A stretch of DNA of 64,000 bases from Anastrepha obliqua (Eukaryota > Arthropoda > Insecta > Diptera > Tephritidae), in assembly GCF_027943255.1 (NCBI RefSeq), contig NW_026562179.1, positions 3,412,501-3,476,500 of the forward strand, in the 5' to 3' direction. The notes beneath the pieces are model-generated. The model saw nothing but the letters and a program-made list of their open reading frames with translations, was not told the DNA's origin and ran no database searches. Position numbers and translations under genes: made by a program. Every line of letters starts with the position of its first letter. Position 1 is the first letter of the stretch. Of the stretch, positions 30,847 through 43,045 are shown piece by piece.

Positions 30847-31985
30847 ATGGAAAGTATTGAAAATGCAATAACGCAGTTAACAGGCGCGCTCAATTTGCAA
30901 ATCGAGCAGATGAGGGTTATGAGCAGTAGAATAGGTGAATTAGAAAATAGAATTAGTCCTCCTTCAACAAATAACCCCGTACCTATTGCGCCAGCAACAG
31001 AGGCGGAACTCAACGAAATGAGGAGGTTGCCAGACTGCGTGAAAGATCTGCAAATCTTTGACGGAAATCCGATTCAATATATTTCATGGATCTCTAGTGT
31101 AGAATCTATTTTAAAAGATTACGAGGTAGTTAAAACCAGACCCATCTTTCGTGCTATAATGCAGCATATTAGGAATAAAATAAGAGGACCGGCGGATACA
31201 GCCCTAATCTCTTACAACATATTTAACGATGACTGGGAAAAAATTAAGACCTGCCTCTCCTTACACTACGCAGACAAGCGTGATCTCAGAACTCTAGAAT
31301 ACGAACTAACAACATTAAGCCAGAGAAATTCTAGTGTAGACCACTTTTACGCCAGGATTAACTACCAACTCTCACTTATAATAAATAAGATTAAGGCTCA
31401 GGTACATTCAGAGGAAGCTATAAGCGCTCTGATAGATAGCTACACGACTAGGGCACTCGATGTTTTCATTAGAGGAGTGCAAGGTGAGCTTTCGAGGATA
31501 TTAATAATCCAAAAGCCGGAAACATTACCTGAAGCCTATGCTTCCTGCTTAGAAATTCAAAATATGAACTTAAGAAATCATTCGATTTACCCAAAAAGTT
31601 CCGACAATGCAAACTACAAAAAAACAATTATTCCGCAATACCAAATTCATCAAACGAATTGAACGTTCGAGAAAGGAATAAAATGTATAATTTTAAAAAC
31701 CAAAATAACGCTAGGTAAACTCAACTACAAGGACCACCTCCACGGCCTACACAGCCAAAACCACCTGTCCCAATGGAGGTTGATCCATCATTGCATTCTC
31801 AAAAGGTAAATTATATAAACAGACCAAACAATGCACACGCTACGAGGTCAGAGAATACCTCAAATATACCAAGGAAACAACCAAAACTGTATAACATTGA
31901 GTCAGAAGACGAAGAAATTGATGAGCAAGAGAATGGCGAGGAAATAAATTTTATGATAGATGCCGATCAAGCCTTTCTTACATAA
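30847..31985 (+). pseudogene. Errantivirus gag, frameshifted
   Basis: The first frame (30847-31662, 271 residues) starts MESIENAITQLTGALNLQIE and contains the helical gag core (PDCVKDLQIFDGNP, RNKIRGPADTALISY, LEYELTTLSQRNSSVDHFYA). The rest of gag lies in another frame (31773-31985, ending QAFLT-stop). So there is a frameshift near 31640, and a further stop lies at about 31717. The acidic C-terminus SEDEEIDEQENGEE is typical. Gag forms the particle; this copy cannot make a complete one. Confidence 0.8.
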
Positions 31986-31997
31986 ATTACCACATAA

Positions 31998-34900
31998 AAA
32001 AACAATGGAATTTTAAAATTCCTAATTGATACTGGAGCTAACAAAAATTTCATTTCTGATAAAATTTCTGTAGGTTCCAAAAAGTTAGATAAACCATTTA
32101 CCGTGCAATCGGCAGCCGGACAGGTACTGATAACCCACAAAGTAAGTGCTCAATTTTTCAAAAATTTGGGCATTATGACTAAACTCGACTTTTTCATACT
32201 GCCAAATCTAAAATCTTTCGATGGCATAATAGGGGACGACACCTTAAAAAATTTAGGAGCTATAATTGATAGAAAAATTAATACGCTACGATTAAATGAT
32301 ACCGAAATTAAATTACAAGAAAAAACGGGTAGGCAAGTAAATACCCTAACCACTGCTACTAATGATATAGAAACTATTAAACGAAAATACGCAGAAATTT
32401 TTGGTCCTGTTTCGGACATCGGCACTATTGACACGAGTGTCCGCGCAGAAATTAAAACAACAACAGAGGAACCCGTTTACACAAAATCATACCCCTACCC
32501 AGCGAATCTTAGGGAAGAGGTGGATAAACAGATAAAAGAGTTGCTAAAGGGCGGCATAATTAGGCCTTCAAAAAGTCCTTATAACTCTCCCTTGTGGGTA
32601 GTGCCGAAGAAGCCAGGCCCATCTGGGGAAAAAAGGTACAGGGTGGTTATAGATTTCAAACGCTTAAATGCAGTAACCATTCCTGACACATATCCCATAC
32701 CGGATATAAATAACACATTAGCAAGTTTAGGCAAATCCAAGTACTTCACCACACTAGATTTAACATCTGGATTTCACCAGATCAAAATGAAGGAAAAGGA
32801 TATTAAGAAAACAGCGTTTTCAACGGCCAATGGTAAATACGAGTTTACCAGGCTACCGTTTGGACTTAGAAACGCGCCATCCATCTTTCAAAGGATGATT
32901 AATGACGTTCTGAAACCATTAATCGGCAAAAGTTGTTACGTCTACATTGATCATCGTAGGGAAAGATATGGCAGAACATATAAAAAATTTAGAACTTGTG
33001 TTTGAATTACTTCAAAAATCAGGACTAAAAGTCAACTACGAAAAATCGCAATTCCTCAGGACACACGTAGAATTTTTAGGGCATGTTGTCACACAGGATG
33101 GAATCCTACCCGACCCTGAAAAAATTTCCTCCATAAAGAGGATATTGCCACCCAAAAGTTTGAAGGAACTAAAAAGCTTCCTAGGTTTAGCTTCTTACTA
33201 CAGAAGATTTATAAGGGATTTCGCGAAAGTTGCTAAGCCCCTTACAAACCTAACAAGAGGTATTTACGCTCAAACAAAAGCAAATCAATCGAAAAGGGTT
33301 AGCATTTCACTAAACAAAGAAGCTATGCAATCTTTTAATAACTTAAAAGAGTTACTTGTGTCTTCGGAGATCCTTACATTTCCGGACTTCACCAAAGCCT
33401 TCATCCTGACAACAGATGCTTCCAATGTAGCTATTGGAGCTGTCCTCTCTCAGGGCGAAATTGGCAAAGATAAGCCAATTACATACGTCTCCAGATCCCT
33501 TAATAAAACCGAGGAGAATTACTCAACGATTGAGAAGGAGATGCTTGCTATTATATGGGCACTCGACAAGCTTAGGACCTACCTTTACGGTGCTAAGGAA
33601 ATAAAAATATTAACTGACCATCAACCCCTTACCTTCGCCTTAAGCAATAGCAATAACAATGCTAAACTAAAACGATGGAAGGCAAGAATAGAGGAATACA
33701 ACTATAAATTATTATACAAACCTGGGAAAACTAACACGGTGGCCGATGCTCTATCGCGATTACCAACTGAAGTTAACGTTTTAACGTCTTCAGATAATAA
33801 TTCCCAACATAGCGCAGAAGAGGACAATACAGATTTGATTCCTCATTGCGAGGCTCCTATTAATGTATTTAAGTCTCAGATAATCATTTCTGAAGGACAG
33901 GAACTAGAACATCATGAAGAGCCACACCTAAATTATCAAAGACACTACGTGTCAAAAAGAAGACTTAACAAGGAGGATATAAGAACAATATTAAAAAATA
34001 ACCTCAGCCCAAATTTAGTCAATGGGGTCAAAATCCCAGAAAAACACATTCCCTTGTTACAAGAAATCTTCAAGGAATACTTTTCAAAATTTAGAATTAG
34101 AATCACCCAGAGGATAGTGAGCGATGTCTCTAGCGATGAAGAGAAGTTCCGCATCATTAAAGAAGAACACAAAAGAGCTCATCGGAACGGGAGAGAAAAT
34201 AAAGAACAAATACTGGAAAAATTTTATTTCCCTCAAATGGCCAAATTAATCAAAGATTACACAAAATCGTGTGAAATTTGCCATTGTAACAAGTACGAAC
34301 GCCGACCTCCCAAACCCGAAATCCAAGCCACACCCATTCCATCATATCCCACTGAGATTCTCCGTATAGATATTATCGAAATTGCAGGGGAAAAATATAT
34401 AACCTGTTTAGATAAATTCTCAAAGTTTGTGAAATTTTTCCGAATAAAAAATAGATCTGTTCTACATATCCGAGACAAGTTGATAAAACTTCCTCATTTC
34501 TACTCTGTCCCGAAAACGTTGGTAATGGATAATGAGGGCAGTTTTATTAGCCCAATCACATTGAACTACTTGGAGGCCTTAGGAATAGAAATCTATTTGA
34601 CCCCTCCTCAGAAAAGCGAAGTAAATGGTGCGGTGGAACGCGTCCACTCTACCATAATCGAAATAGTTCGATGTCTTCAAGCCGAATACCCCGACTTTTC
34701 TGTTAATGAAATCATTAACATAGCTGTTGACAGATATAACAATACAATCCATTCGGTAACAAACAAGAAACCATCTGACGTCTTCCTTGGCAGGATTAAC
34801 AGAATAAATTATCAAGAACTAAAGGACTTCAAGGATATTGTTAATAACGATATCAAGCACGAACTCGCCAGGAACCAAAAAAATATGCTAAATTGGCACA

Positions 34901-35079
34901 ACAAAAAAATAACTAAAATTAAAACATATGAACCAGGCGAAATCGTTTTCAAGAAAGACAAACAAATAAAAAAGAAAAATAAACCTATTTATAAAAAAGA
35001 AACCGTAGGGAAAGACAATAATATAACAATCACCACTACTAATAACAGAAAGATTCATAAATCTCATCTGAAAAATTGA
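31998..35079 (+). pseudogene. Errantivirus pol, broken within the reverse transcriptase active site
   Basis: The first frame (31998-33005) holds the protease (LIDTGANKNF) and reverse transcriptase up to SCYVYIDH. The continuation is in another frame (32947-35079). The break falls exactly in the YxDD box and the second catalytic Asp is lost, so the polymerase is dead. After it come the thumb, RNase H (TTDASNVAIGA, TEENYSTIEKE, TDHQPL), the HHCC zinc region (CEICHCNK) and integrase with D (RIDIIE), D (VMDNEG) and E (NGAVERVHS). An in-frame TAA also precedes the protease. The downstream frame is otherwise open for 710 residues. Confidence 0.9.
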
Positions 35080-35089
35080 CAATTTTCGT

Positions 35090-36528
35090 TTACTAAGTTG
35101 AAACCATGGTTTACAAAAGCAATAGTGGACATATACGAATACAAAAGCCCATTGGTGACTATAAAACAGGGCACAAGAAAAATATCAAACGGTTACTACA
35201 AAATTATACACGCCATCGACTTGGACGACATGAATCAATGACATTAAACCCATTATACGCTATCAGACTAGCAGAACAAGTCCTCTAACTCCGCAACTCG
35301 ACTACCAAATTTCGCAAATCGATAACCTTTTAGACCAGTTACGGACTAGAAATGTTAAAAAGAACAAACGATCAATCAATTGGATTGGCTCAGCCTGGAA
35401 ATGGCTCGCGGGTAGTCCAGACGCAACCGAATGGGACGAAATCGTGACTACAACGAATGACTTCACAGGAAATAGCAACAAACAGTACACGATCAATAAC
35501 AACTTAATTAAAACGACTAATAAAATACTGGATAATTACAATAGAATACTTGACGAAATCGACGCAAACGATACAGTTAGATTCGAACAATCTTTATATA
35601 ATAAGTTAGGATTAATAAAATATGAAATCTCGCAAATAGTTTTAGCTACTCAACTTGCAAAAAAAGGTATAGTTCATTCTCATTTACTAAATAAAGCAGA
35701 TATAACCAATATAATTTCCCAAACCGAAACTCTACCTTTCAAAAATGAATTAGAAGCTCTCAGATACGCAGAACCGTCATTGATAGTCAAAGATTCGCTT
35801 CTCCTATACGTCATATCCTTGCCACAAACCGAAGATATTTTGTATAACAAAATTCTCATCCGGTCGACAGTAAAAAATAACAAACAAATTTATCTTCAAT
35901 TTAATAATTTTTTTATTGCACAGGAAGGAAAATACGGCATTCGTGAAAAATGCATGATCATAGACGACATAACAATTTGCAAAAGAAATCAATTAGAACC
36001 TTTGGATGAAAACCATTGTATTCCACAAATCCTTGTGGGAGGGAAAGCAACTTGCGACTATCAAGTTCAAAATGATCCTGTAATAGAATTAATCACAGAT
36101 GGAACAGTCTTCATTTCTAACTTTATAGGAAATTTGACATACAATAATTTGACGCAGGTCTTAAACGGGACCTTTATCATAAATTTTTATAACGAAACTA
36201 TTACTATAGGCGGTATAAATTATACAAATTGGCAAACCACGTCTCACCAAATCCTACCTCCTATACTCTCAAGCGACTTAACTGAAAAAGAGATAAAAAT
36301 ATTGTAGATTTAGAATACCTTCACCAACTCCATCTGACGAATGTAAAAAAATTAAATTTCATCTCATCCAAGTTTATTATGTCAATAAGTTACAGTTTTT
36401 TAGCAATATTTCTTGGACTTGTATTATTTATAATACTCTATTTCCACACCAGATCAGCTTACCACAGGAAATTTCAATTCACTCCTCCAATAATAGATTT
36501 CAAACCAATCGCAATAAGTAAATGTTAG
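35090..36528 (+). pseudogene. Errantivirus env (baculovirus F-like), frameshifted
   Basis: N-terminal similarity starts about 35130 in a disrupted frame. A basic cleavage-site-like stretch followed by SINWIGSAWKWLAGSP lies at about 35355-35430. The main frame (35444-36307, 287 residues) has the heptad-rich region and several N-x-S/T sites (NLT, NGT, NYT). A frame change near 36300 puts the C-terminal membrane segment SYSFLAIFLGLVLFIILYF and a short tail (ending at 36528) in another frame. Env proteins of this group resemble baculovirus fusion proteins and are made from a spliced RNA (family knowledge). This copy has at least two breaks and would not give a membrane-anchored protein. Confidence 0.8.
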
Positions 36529-36572
36529 ATTATATCATCTTTGTTTATTTTATCAGCGAGACGCTGATACTT

Positions 36573-36583
36573 AAAAAGGGGGG
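36573..36583 (+). promoter_or_regulatory. Polypurine tract
   Basis: AAAAAGGGGGG lies immediately before the 3' LTR start AGTTAAC. It is the expected plus-strand primer. Confidence 0.85.
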
Positions 36584-37158
36584 AGTTAACACAGTCAATA
36601 TTCGCTGTTCATAAAAATGCAGAAACAGCAAAATCACATCTTGTGCGAACGGAAATGATCGCGACAAAATGTGAAGAACCTTACTTATATTCTCTGTTCA
36701 TAAAAATGCAGAAACAGCAAAATCACATTTTGTGCGAACGAAAGTGATCGCGACAAAATGTGAAGAACCTTACTTATATTCTCTGTTCATAAAAATGCAG
36801 AACCAGCAAAATCACATTTTGTGCGAAGGAAAGTGATCGCGACAAAATGTGAATAACCTTACTTACCTGTTCCATTTGCAATTTGACGATTAGCCAATAT
36901 TTACTTACTTCCAGCAACAACAACAACAATAATAGTAATATTGAATTACACAAATAAGAATTTAGTAAATAAGCAATTTTATTGTAAATTGTAGCAGAAT
37001 AAGAATTTAGTAAGTAAGCAAATTGTATTAGTAAGTAAGCAAAATTGTATTAGCGAGTAAGCAATTTTGTACTATTTAAGACATCAGTAAATAAAGTAAT
37101 CAGGTTCAGTTGAAACTAAAAATTCATTTTCAATGGTCGTGGCCTGCAGTCGATAACT
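36584..37158 (+). repeat. 3' LTR of the errantivirus
   Basis: 575 bp, the same length as the 5' LTR, with two visible base differences. It ends GATAACT and is followed by TACA, matching the four bases before the 5' LTR. Confidence 0.95.
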
Positions 37159-37162
37159 TACA

Positions 37163-39580
37163 TATACTCTTGCGTCCTTGTGCTTTGTTGTTTCTGTTTT
37201 TGTTCAGTACTACTCAAATTTATAGGTCTGTTCGGTAAACTGAGCTCGAGCGTTAATGAAAATAAGAAAATTCTCATTGATATTATGTGCAAACAAAATG
37301 ATGGTTTTAATGGGATTGGAGTTGCTGTGTACTGCAAAAAATGTTTGAAATTTAAACTGATAGCAAAGTCAAATAACTGTGAAAATGAATACTTATTTAC
37401 TGAAGTATCTGATGGAGAAATAAAATTTTAATTGCATGTGTTTACAATCCTAACAAAAGTATTGCTCTTGAAAAACCATTTGTTGACCTGTCTGAATCTG
37501 TCTTAAATTACGAACATATCCTGTTGTGTGGTGATTTTAATTTTAACCTTTTAAAAAAAGAGCCTAGTAGTAGTAAACTATTCGACCAGTTGGCAACAGC
37601 TGGACTTTGTGTTGTTAACGGAATTACACCAACGAGATATTCAAATAACTCACAACCTAGTCTTCTTGACTATTTTATAACATGTGACTTGTCACATATT
37701 CTTAAATTCGACTAAGTTCATTTTATCTCTGACCATGACTTCATATTTTGTACTTTAGATGTTGTGATGAATCGTCCAAATTTAGGTGCCACCTACGAGT
37801 GTCGTGATTTTAAATCGTTGAATGTTAATTCTCTGTATTCAGACATGGGTTCTATAAATTGGAATGAATGTTGGTTTCTTAGTACTGTTGATAATAAATG
37901 TTTTAAATAGTTCATGTCCTTGGTACAACTCGAAAGTTCGAGCTGGCATTAGAAAGCGCAACAAGTGTTATGCTAAGTGGAGAAAAAACTTGACGGATAC
38001 TTCTTGGCGCCGGTACAAGGTAATCCGAAATGAAACCACTGCAATAATACGACAAGCGAAACGTTGGTACAGTTACTCAAAACTTGATCCGTCACTTCCA
38101 ACAAGAGAACTGTGGCGCAACTTTAAAAATTTTAAAATTCATGGCAAGGAAAGTTCCGAATGTGAGATTGACCTTGATGAACTTAATGACTACTTTATTA
38201 ATGTTGGTAAGAAAACAAATTGTGCTCCTATTTTAAAAGAGTCCTCACCTTGTGCTACTCTAAAAGGACAGTTTCAAATTTTGACAGTTAGTGAGGTAGA
38301 TGTCCTAAAAGCTTTATCCACAATAAAGTCTAGTGCTGTAGGCGATGATGGCATCTCACTAAAATTCGTCCGTATAGTCATCCAATATATAAAAGGACCA
38401 CGTACCCATATAATAAACCATTGATTGACTAGTTCATGTTTTCCCAGTCGCAAAAAAGACAAATGCTATATTATTTATGCTGGTGACTATAGACCTATCA
38501 GCATACTGCCCACATTTTCCAAACTTTGCGGAAACTTGATGGCCACGCAAATTTCATCATTTGTACAGAACAATCGTCTACTCTCTCCACTACAATCTGG
38601 CTTCAAACAAAGTCACAGTTGCTCGACTGCAATGGTTAAAATACTGGACGACATTAGAATTAGTTTTGACAACGGAGACTTGACTTTACTTTGTTTACTT
38701 GACTTTTCTAAAGCATTTGACTCAGTGAATCACAAATTATTATGTTTGAAGCTTAAACACTATTTCGGCTTCAAAGACAATGCGGTGAAGCTCATGGCCA
38801 GCTAACTTGGTGACAGAACGCAGAAGGTCAAGACCAGTAAATTAACATCTCAGTCTAGATGCGTACAAACTGGTGTTCCGCAAGGGTCTATCCTTGGTCC
38901 ACTTTTATTCAGTCTTTTTGTCAATGATGTTTTTACCGTTTGTCAGTACGTGAATGTCCATGCGTATGCTGATGATATACAATTGTACTTGTCCAGTCGT
39001 ATTGGTCTCGTTGAAGATTTATGTTTCAAAATAAACAGTCTGCTATTTCTGTATGGGCTAGTGAAAACTCTTTATGTCTGAACGCGTCAAAGTCATATGT
39101 CTTACCTATATATAATAGTCTTGGGCATGTTGACAATATCCCTAAATTGTGGATAGGTACAAGTTCCCTTACCTTTATAGATAAGGTAAAAAATTTGGTT
39201 TTTATTATTAACACAAAACTTACTTGTGCTGACCATATAAATAGGCTTGTGGGGAATATTTATGCTACATGGCGAAAGCTGAGAGTCTCTGCAACATTTA
39301 CGCCAGAGAAAACGAGGCGCAAATTAGTTCTCCAGCTAATTATGCCTCTCATTACCTACTCTGAGGTGGTATACAGCAAACTCGACTCCATATCTTGTCT
39401 TAATAGTTATCTGTCTGCTAGGAATTGCATATTTTTGTGCAAACTTATATTATGTAAAATGATTTACTTCGGGATCGCCATGTAAAAGGTGAAAGGCAGG
39501 ATCGTCAAAGTAAAGGTGCTATTATCTTATGGAAGAGCTTTAGGGCAAACCTGCCGACTAAAGATTCCTTTGAAAATAAA
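37163..39580 (+). pseudogene. LINE-1 ORF2 (endonuclease and reverse transcriptase), degenerate
   Basis: The element resumes directly after the errantivirus. Endonuclease traces: GFNGIGVAVYCKK, then HILLCGDFNFNLL (GDFN box intact) and SLLDYFITCDLSH. The linker CPWYNSKVRAGIRKRNKCYAKW follows. Reverse transcriptase: DYRPISILPTFSKL, LSPLQSGFKQSHSC, LLDFSKAFDSVNHKLL, GVPQGSILGPLLFSLFVND and the catalytic YADDIQLY. Stops occur at 38422 and 38803, with several frame changes elsewhere (for example about 37435, 37715 and 39020). The enzyme would nick the target and copy RNA there; this copy cannot. Clade: CR1/jockey-like, judged by motifs only. Confidence 0.8.
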
Positions 39581-40060
39581 AGATTTTTTTTTTTTAGTTA
39601 GGGCAAATAACTGCCTTCCAACTATCAGGTAGAGACTGAGCTGACTGAGCTGCCTTCTGATAGAATGGCTTTATTTTTATACTTTCTTTTTGCCTTGCCA
39701 TCAATAAAATATACATAATTACAATCAAACATTGTTACAAGTACAAATCAATAACAAAGTTGTAAACACTTAAAAATACTATACAAATGAAATTCTGCTT
39801 AGGTTGACTTAAATTTTGTTCAGGGTTAGCTTACTTCACAGTGAGCTATGGCTTTGCTTTGGAGTGGGGTATCATGTGACAAAAAGTGTATTTGGTGTGT
39901 GCCATGTGTTTACTTATGTTTCGGGTTTCAAAAAAAAGGCAAAGAGTTTATGTCATTGAAATTGAAAAGAATTATGTCATTAAAGTAGAGTAAATTGAAT
40001 TGACATGGTTTACATAATTTGAGTTTGAGTGTTAAGAATATTTGGAAGTGAAGTGGAGGT
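39581..40060. other. Unassigned insertion in LINE-1 ORF2, poly-T at left edge
   Basis: LINE-1 coding ends near KDSFENKR and resumes at about 40075 (SLSDREIDTSKV). Between them lies a 13-T run and about 470 bp without coding capacity. It includes CTGAGCTGACTGAGCTG and TTATGTCATT twice (about 39948 and 39973). A T-run at the left edge suggests a minus-strand retroposed sequence with its A-tail there. No family was recognised. Confidence 0.4.
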
Positions 40061-40313
40061 ACTCTACAATTATTCAGGTCTTCTCCCTATCTGACAGAGA
40101 AATTGATACCAGTAAGGTCTCGCAGACACAACAAATTCATCGTTCCAAAATTTAATTAACTACCATCAGCTAGATTATTTTTCATTAACGCTGTTAAAGT
40201 GTGGAACTCAATACCCGACACTGTGAAGGCTGGACTTAGCAGATTTAACTTCAGGGCACAAGTCTATATTTATTTTAAAAGTGTTCGATTGCATTAAAAT
40301 AAATAAATAAATA
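40061..40313 (+). pseudogene. LINE-1 ORF2 C-terminus and 3' tail
   Basis: The trace reads FINAVKVWNSIPDTVKAGLS and FRAQVYIYF, the conserved C-terminal block of this LINE group. It is followed by a short (AAAT)n tail, AAATAAATAAATA, at about 40298-40311. This marks the 3' end of LINE-1. Confidence 0.65.
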
Positions 40314-40319
40314 TCTGAA

Positions 40320-41045
40320 ATTTATTTGATGGATAATTTTTTAAGTTTTGGACTGGTTCAGATAAATAATTTCTCAAATAATCTTTCCCGAATTCTCGAT
40401 CTCATTTTCATTAATGATAATATCGATTTTTCTTTATTAGAATGTGTAGACCCTCTACTCCTGGTCTGCATCATGTACCACTTAGCCTTCATATACAATT
40501 CTATGAGTTTAATGACTTGTATCCTGAGAATGTGACTACTAATATTTGTTTTAGAAACTTTGATTTTAATATAATTAATTTAACAGTTGATATTTTAGAT
40601 TGAGACTCTTTATTTACTGGGGTTGAAGTTGCCAATTGTTATGATATTTTCAAGCATAATATAAGTGATATCTGTAAAAATAATATACCTGTGATAAACA
40701 TGACTAGTTATAGAGTACCGTGGTATACCAAAAAACTGAGAAAACTAAAAAATTTGAGAAATAAATATTTCAAAAAGTTTATGTTTTCTCATTCTATCGC
40801 AGATAAAGATAAATATCTATATTTCTCTAGAGAACTTAAAACTTTGGATAGAAATTTAAAGCGAAATTATATTCTTTAGTTCGAATCGGACATTAAATTA
40901 AATCCTAGTTCCTTCTGGCGATGTTTTAAATCCAGGAAATCATGCTCAAGTACTCATTCGGTTGTCTTCTATAACGAAACTCAAGCACATACTTCTATAG
41001 ATGCAGCCAATCTTTTTGCAGAGTTTTTTTGTTCAAATTTTATTA
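40320..41045 (+). pseudogene. LINE-2, 5' truncated part (endonuclease end and linker)
   Basis: Starts within the endonuclease: LMDNFLSFGLVQINNFSNN and LDLIFINDNIDF. The linker frames include YRVPWYTKKLRKLKNLRNKY and, out of frame, PSSFWRCFKSRKS and DAANLFAEFFCSNF. There is a stop at 40877 plus frame changes. It ends at an AT-rich duplicated stretch (about 41035-41093), where the jockey element is inserted. The reverse transcriptase continues at about 45925. Confidence 0.7.
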
Positions 41046-41605
41046 ATTATTTAATTATTAAATTTTATTAATTAATTAATTATTAATCAAATTTCTTACC
41101 GAGTGGACGTGTTAGGAAAAGACTCCGGTTGGAATCACGAAAAGTTCGGTCTATAAGCGCGCAAGTCACGTAAGGTTCGCCCCAAGCGTGCCGCTTTCGC
41201 GAGTGATATCGCCTCGAAAAAAATTTAATTGCTGCAATCGGGTTTTCAACACTTAATAGTGAAACGAAAACTTTTGAAAACTTTATTCGCTATTTCGCTA
41301 TCTTCAACACAAAATCACTCAATTAGTGATAGAACAATAAATTTACTGCAAATCAGCTGTTTGCGCCAAAAGTTGTCAGTTCCCAATACACAAACCAACT
41401 GCAGGAACGAAAACTTAACTCAACTATCCTGAACACAAACCCCCTTCAATAATAATTCACATTAAGGGTTGCCAGGTTCATAATAAATAAAAAAAAAATA
41501 AATAAAATAAAATAAAATAAAAGTTAAAAAAAATAAAAAAATAAATAAAACTATCGCAAAACAAATAAATTCAAGTGTAACTATGTTTAATGTGAATGTG
41601 GCAAA

Positions 41606-43045
41606 ATGAGTGTCAATAACATTATAAAGAAAACACCAAATGAGTATATACTCAGTCAGCAGAACCAAGCGCTGTTTCAAGAGAATTATCAGCGCAGCCA
41701 AAATGAACAACAACTATACAATCAATGGCAATATGCTACCAATGGATGGCAAATTGCAAACAATGAAATCATCCGATTGAATGCTTTCACATCGGATTTA
41801 CATAAACAAATAGATGAACTGAAGGCAAATCTATTAAAAGGGAGACCAGGTACTCCCTTTTTGATTGCCCCTGCTTCATCAAGACCAAGTACACCAACCC
41901 ATGTTAATGGCGAAAATATTGAGTATCATACAAATGAGGATGAGCTGGCTAAAGAAACTGGCTGGATAAGGGTTAAGCATAAAACCAAAAAAAGGAAAAT
42001 GAATACAACACCCTCTCCAGCCACTCCCAAAAATAAAAATAAAAACAAAAACAGCCAAACTAATATCAAAGAAAATAAAAAAGAACCGATGCCACCACCT
42101 ATTATACTGGAGGATATCACATCATATGAAGTTCTCTACAATCAATTAATATCCACAATAAATGCAGATGCATTTCAAACAAAAATTATTAATGATACAA
42201 CTGTAAAAATCAATTGCATAGATTCTGAAGCATACAGAATAGTAGTTGGAACATTAAACAGAAATGGAAACTCATTCCACTCTTATGAAAATAAACAAAC
42301 TAGAGTGATTAGAGTTATGGCAAAAAATTTGCATCACACTTGCAACCCAGAAAATATAATGAAAGATCTGATATGCAAAGGATATAAAATAAAGGCAGCA
42401 GTAAATAAGCTAGCATGGAAGAAAAAAACTCCTCTTAATATGTTCATGTTGTTTTTTGAAAATAACTGTTGTTTTTTGAAAGGCTGTCAAGTAGAAATTG
42501 TGCCGATTAAGGGAACTCAACTTGTCCCGCAATGCAAAAATTGCCAAACATATGGGCATACCAATAAATATTGCAGCAAACCAGCTAGATGCGTTAAATG
42601 TGCTGGTCGACATCATACACAAGAATGCAACAAAACAAAAGAACAAGCGCCAAAATGTGTTCACTGCGGAGGAGATCATCCGGCCAACTACAGAGGATGT
42701 ATTGTAGCAAAAGAGTTGCAAAAAGTGAGAAACAGCAAGATCCAAAAACCTAAAACTAATAGTAATAATAAAGCCAATAAAATTAGCCTTAAGCAAGCCC
42801 CAGTTATGCAAACTGAAAATAAAATTAAGGGCACACAAAATAAATTGTCATATGCTGCTGTCACTAAGTTGAATACAGCAGAAAAAAATGTGACTGACAA
42901 TCAAAACAATAATATTAGCCAAAGTCTACAACTCATTCTGAACAAAATGACTATACTTGAAAAATCATTTTCAAACATGAATGAGAGAGTGATCAAATTG
43001 GAAAGTAGTAACAAAAAAACTACTTCCAAACCTAAAAGGAGATAA
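41606..43045 (+). CDS. Jockey ORF1 protein (gag-like, zinc knuckles)
   Basis: This 479-residue open frame starts MSVNNIIKKTPNEYILSQQN. The N-terminal third is Gln/Asn-rich and hydrophilic with a Lys-rich patch (KHKTKKRK). A central RRM-like/PRE_C2HC region follows (RVIRVMAKNLHHTCNPENIM, KGYKIKAAVNKL). Three zinc knuckles then come in order: CKNCQTYGHTNKYC, CVKCAGRHHTQEC and CVHCGGDHPANYRGC. Jockey ORF1 packages element RNA into RNP particles and delivers it to the nucleus (family knowledge). The frame is intact; its TAA overlaps the ATG of ORF2 (TAATG), suggesting termination-reinitiation. Confidence 0.9.
   Translation: MSVNNIIKKTPNEYILSQQNQALFQENYQRSQNEQQLYNQWQYATNGWQIANNEIIRLNAFTSDLHKQIDELKANLLKGRPGTPFLIAPASSRPSTPTHVNGENIEYHTNEDELAKETGWIRVKHKTKKRKMNTTPSPATPKNKNKNKNSQTNIKENKKEPMPPPIILEDITSYEVLYNQLISTINADAFQTKIINDTTVKINCIDSEAYRIVVGTLNRNGNSFHSYENKQTRVIRVMAKNLHHTCNPENIMKDLICKGYKIKAAVNKLAWKKKTPLNMFMLFFENNCCFLKGCQVEIVPIKGTQLVPQCKNCQTYGHTNKYCSKPARCVKCAGRHHTQECNKTKEQAPKCVHCGGDHPANYRGCIVAKELQKVRNSKIQKPKTNSNNKANKISLKQAPVMQTENKIKGTQNKLSYAAVTKLNTAEKNVTDNQNNNISQSLQLILNKMTILEKSFSNMNERVIKLESSNKKTTSKPKRR

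Larger units (their letters stand above)
29729..37158 (+). mobile_element. Errantivirus-type gypsy retrotransposon with env, full length, defective
   Basis: A complete insertion of 7,430 bp: two 575-bp LTRs beginning AGTTAAC and ending TAACT, a primer site, gag, pol, env and a polypurine tract, flanked by TACA on both sides. The LTRs differ at two positions that I can see, so insertion was recent. Gag, pol and env each carry frame lesions (see their entries), so this copy is not autonomous. It sits inside LINE-1. AGTT-type ends and an env frame place it with the gypsy/ZAM/17.6 group (family knowledge). Confidence 0.92.
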
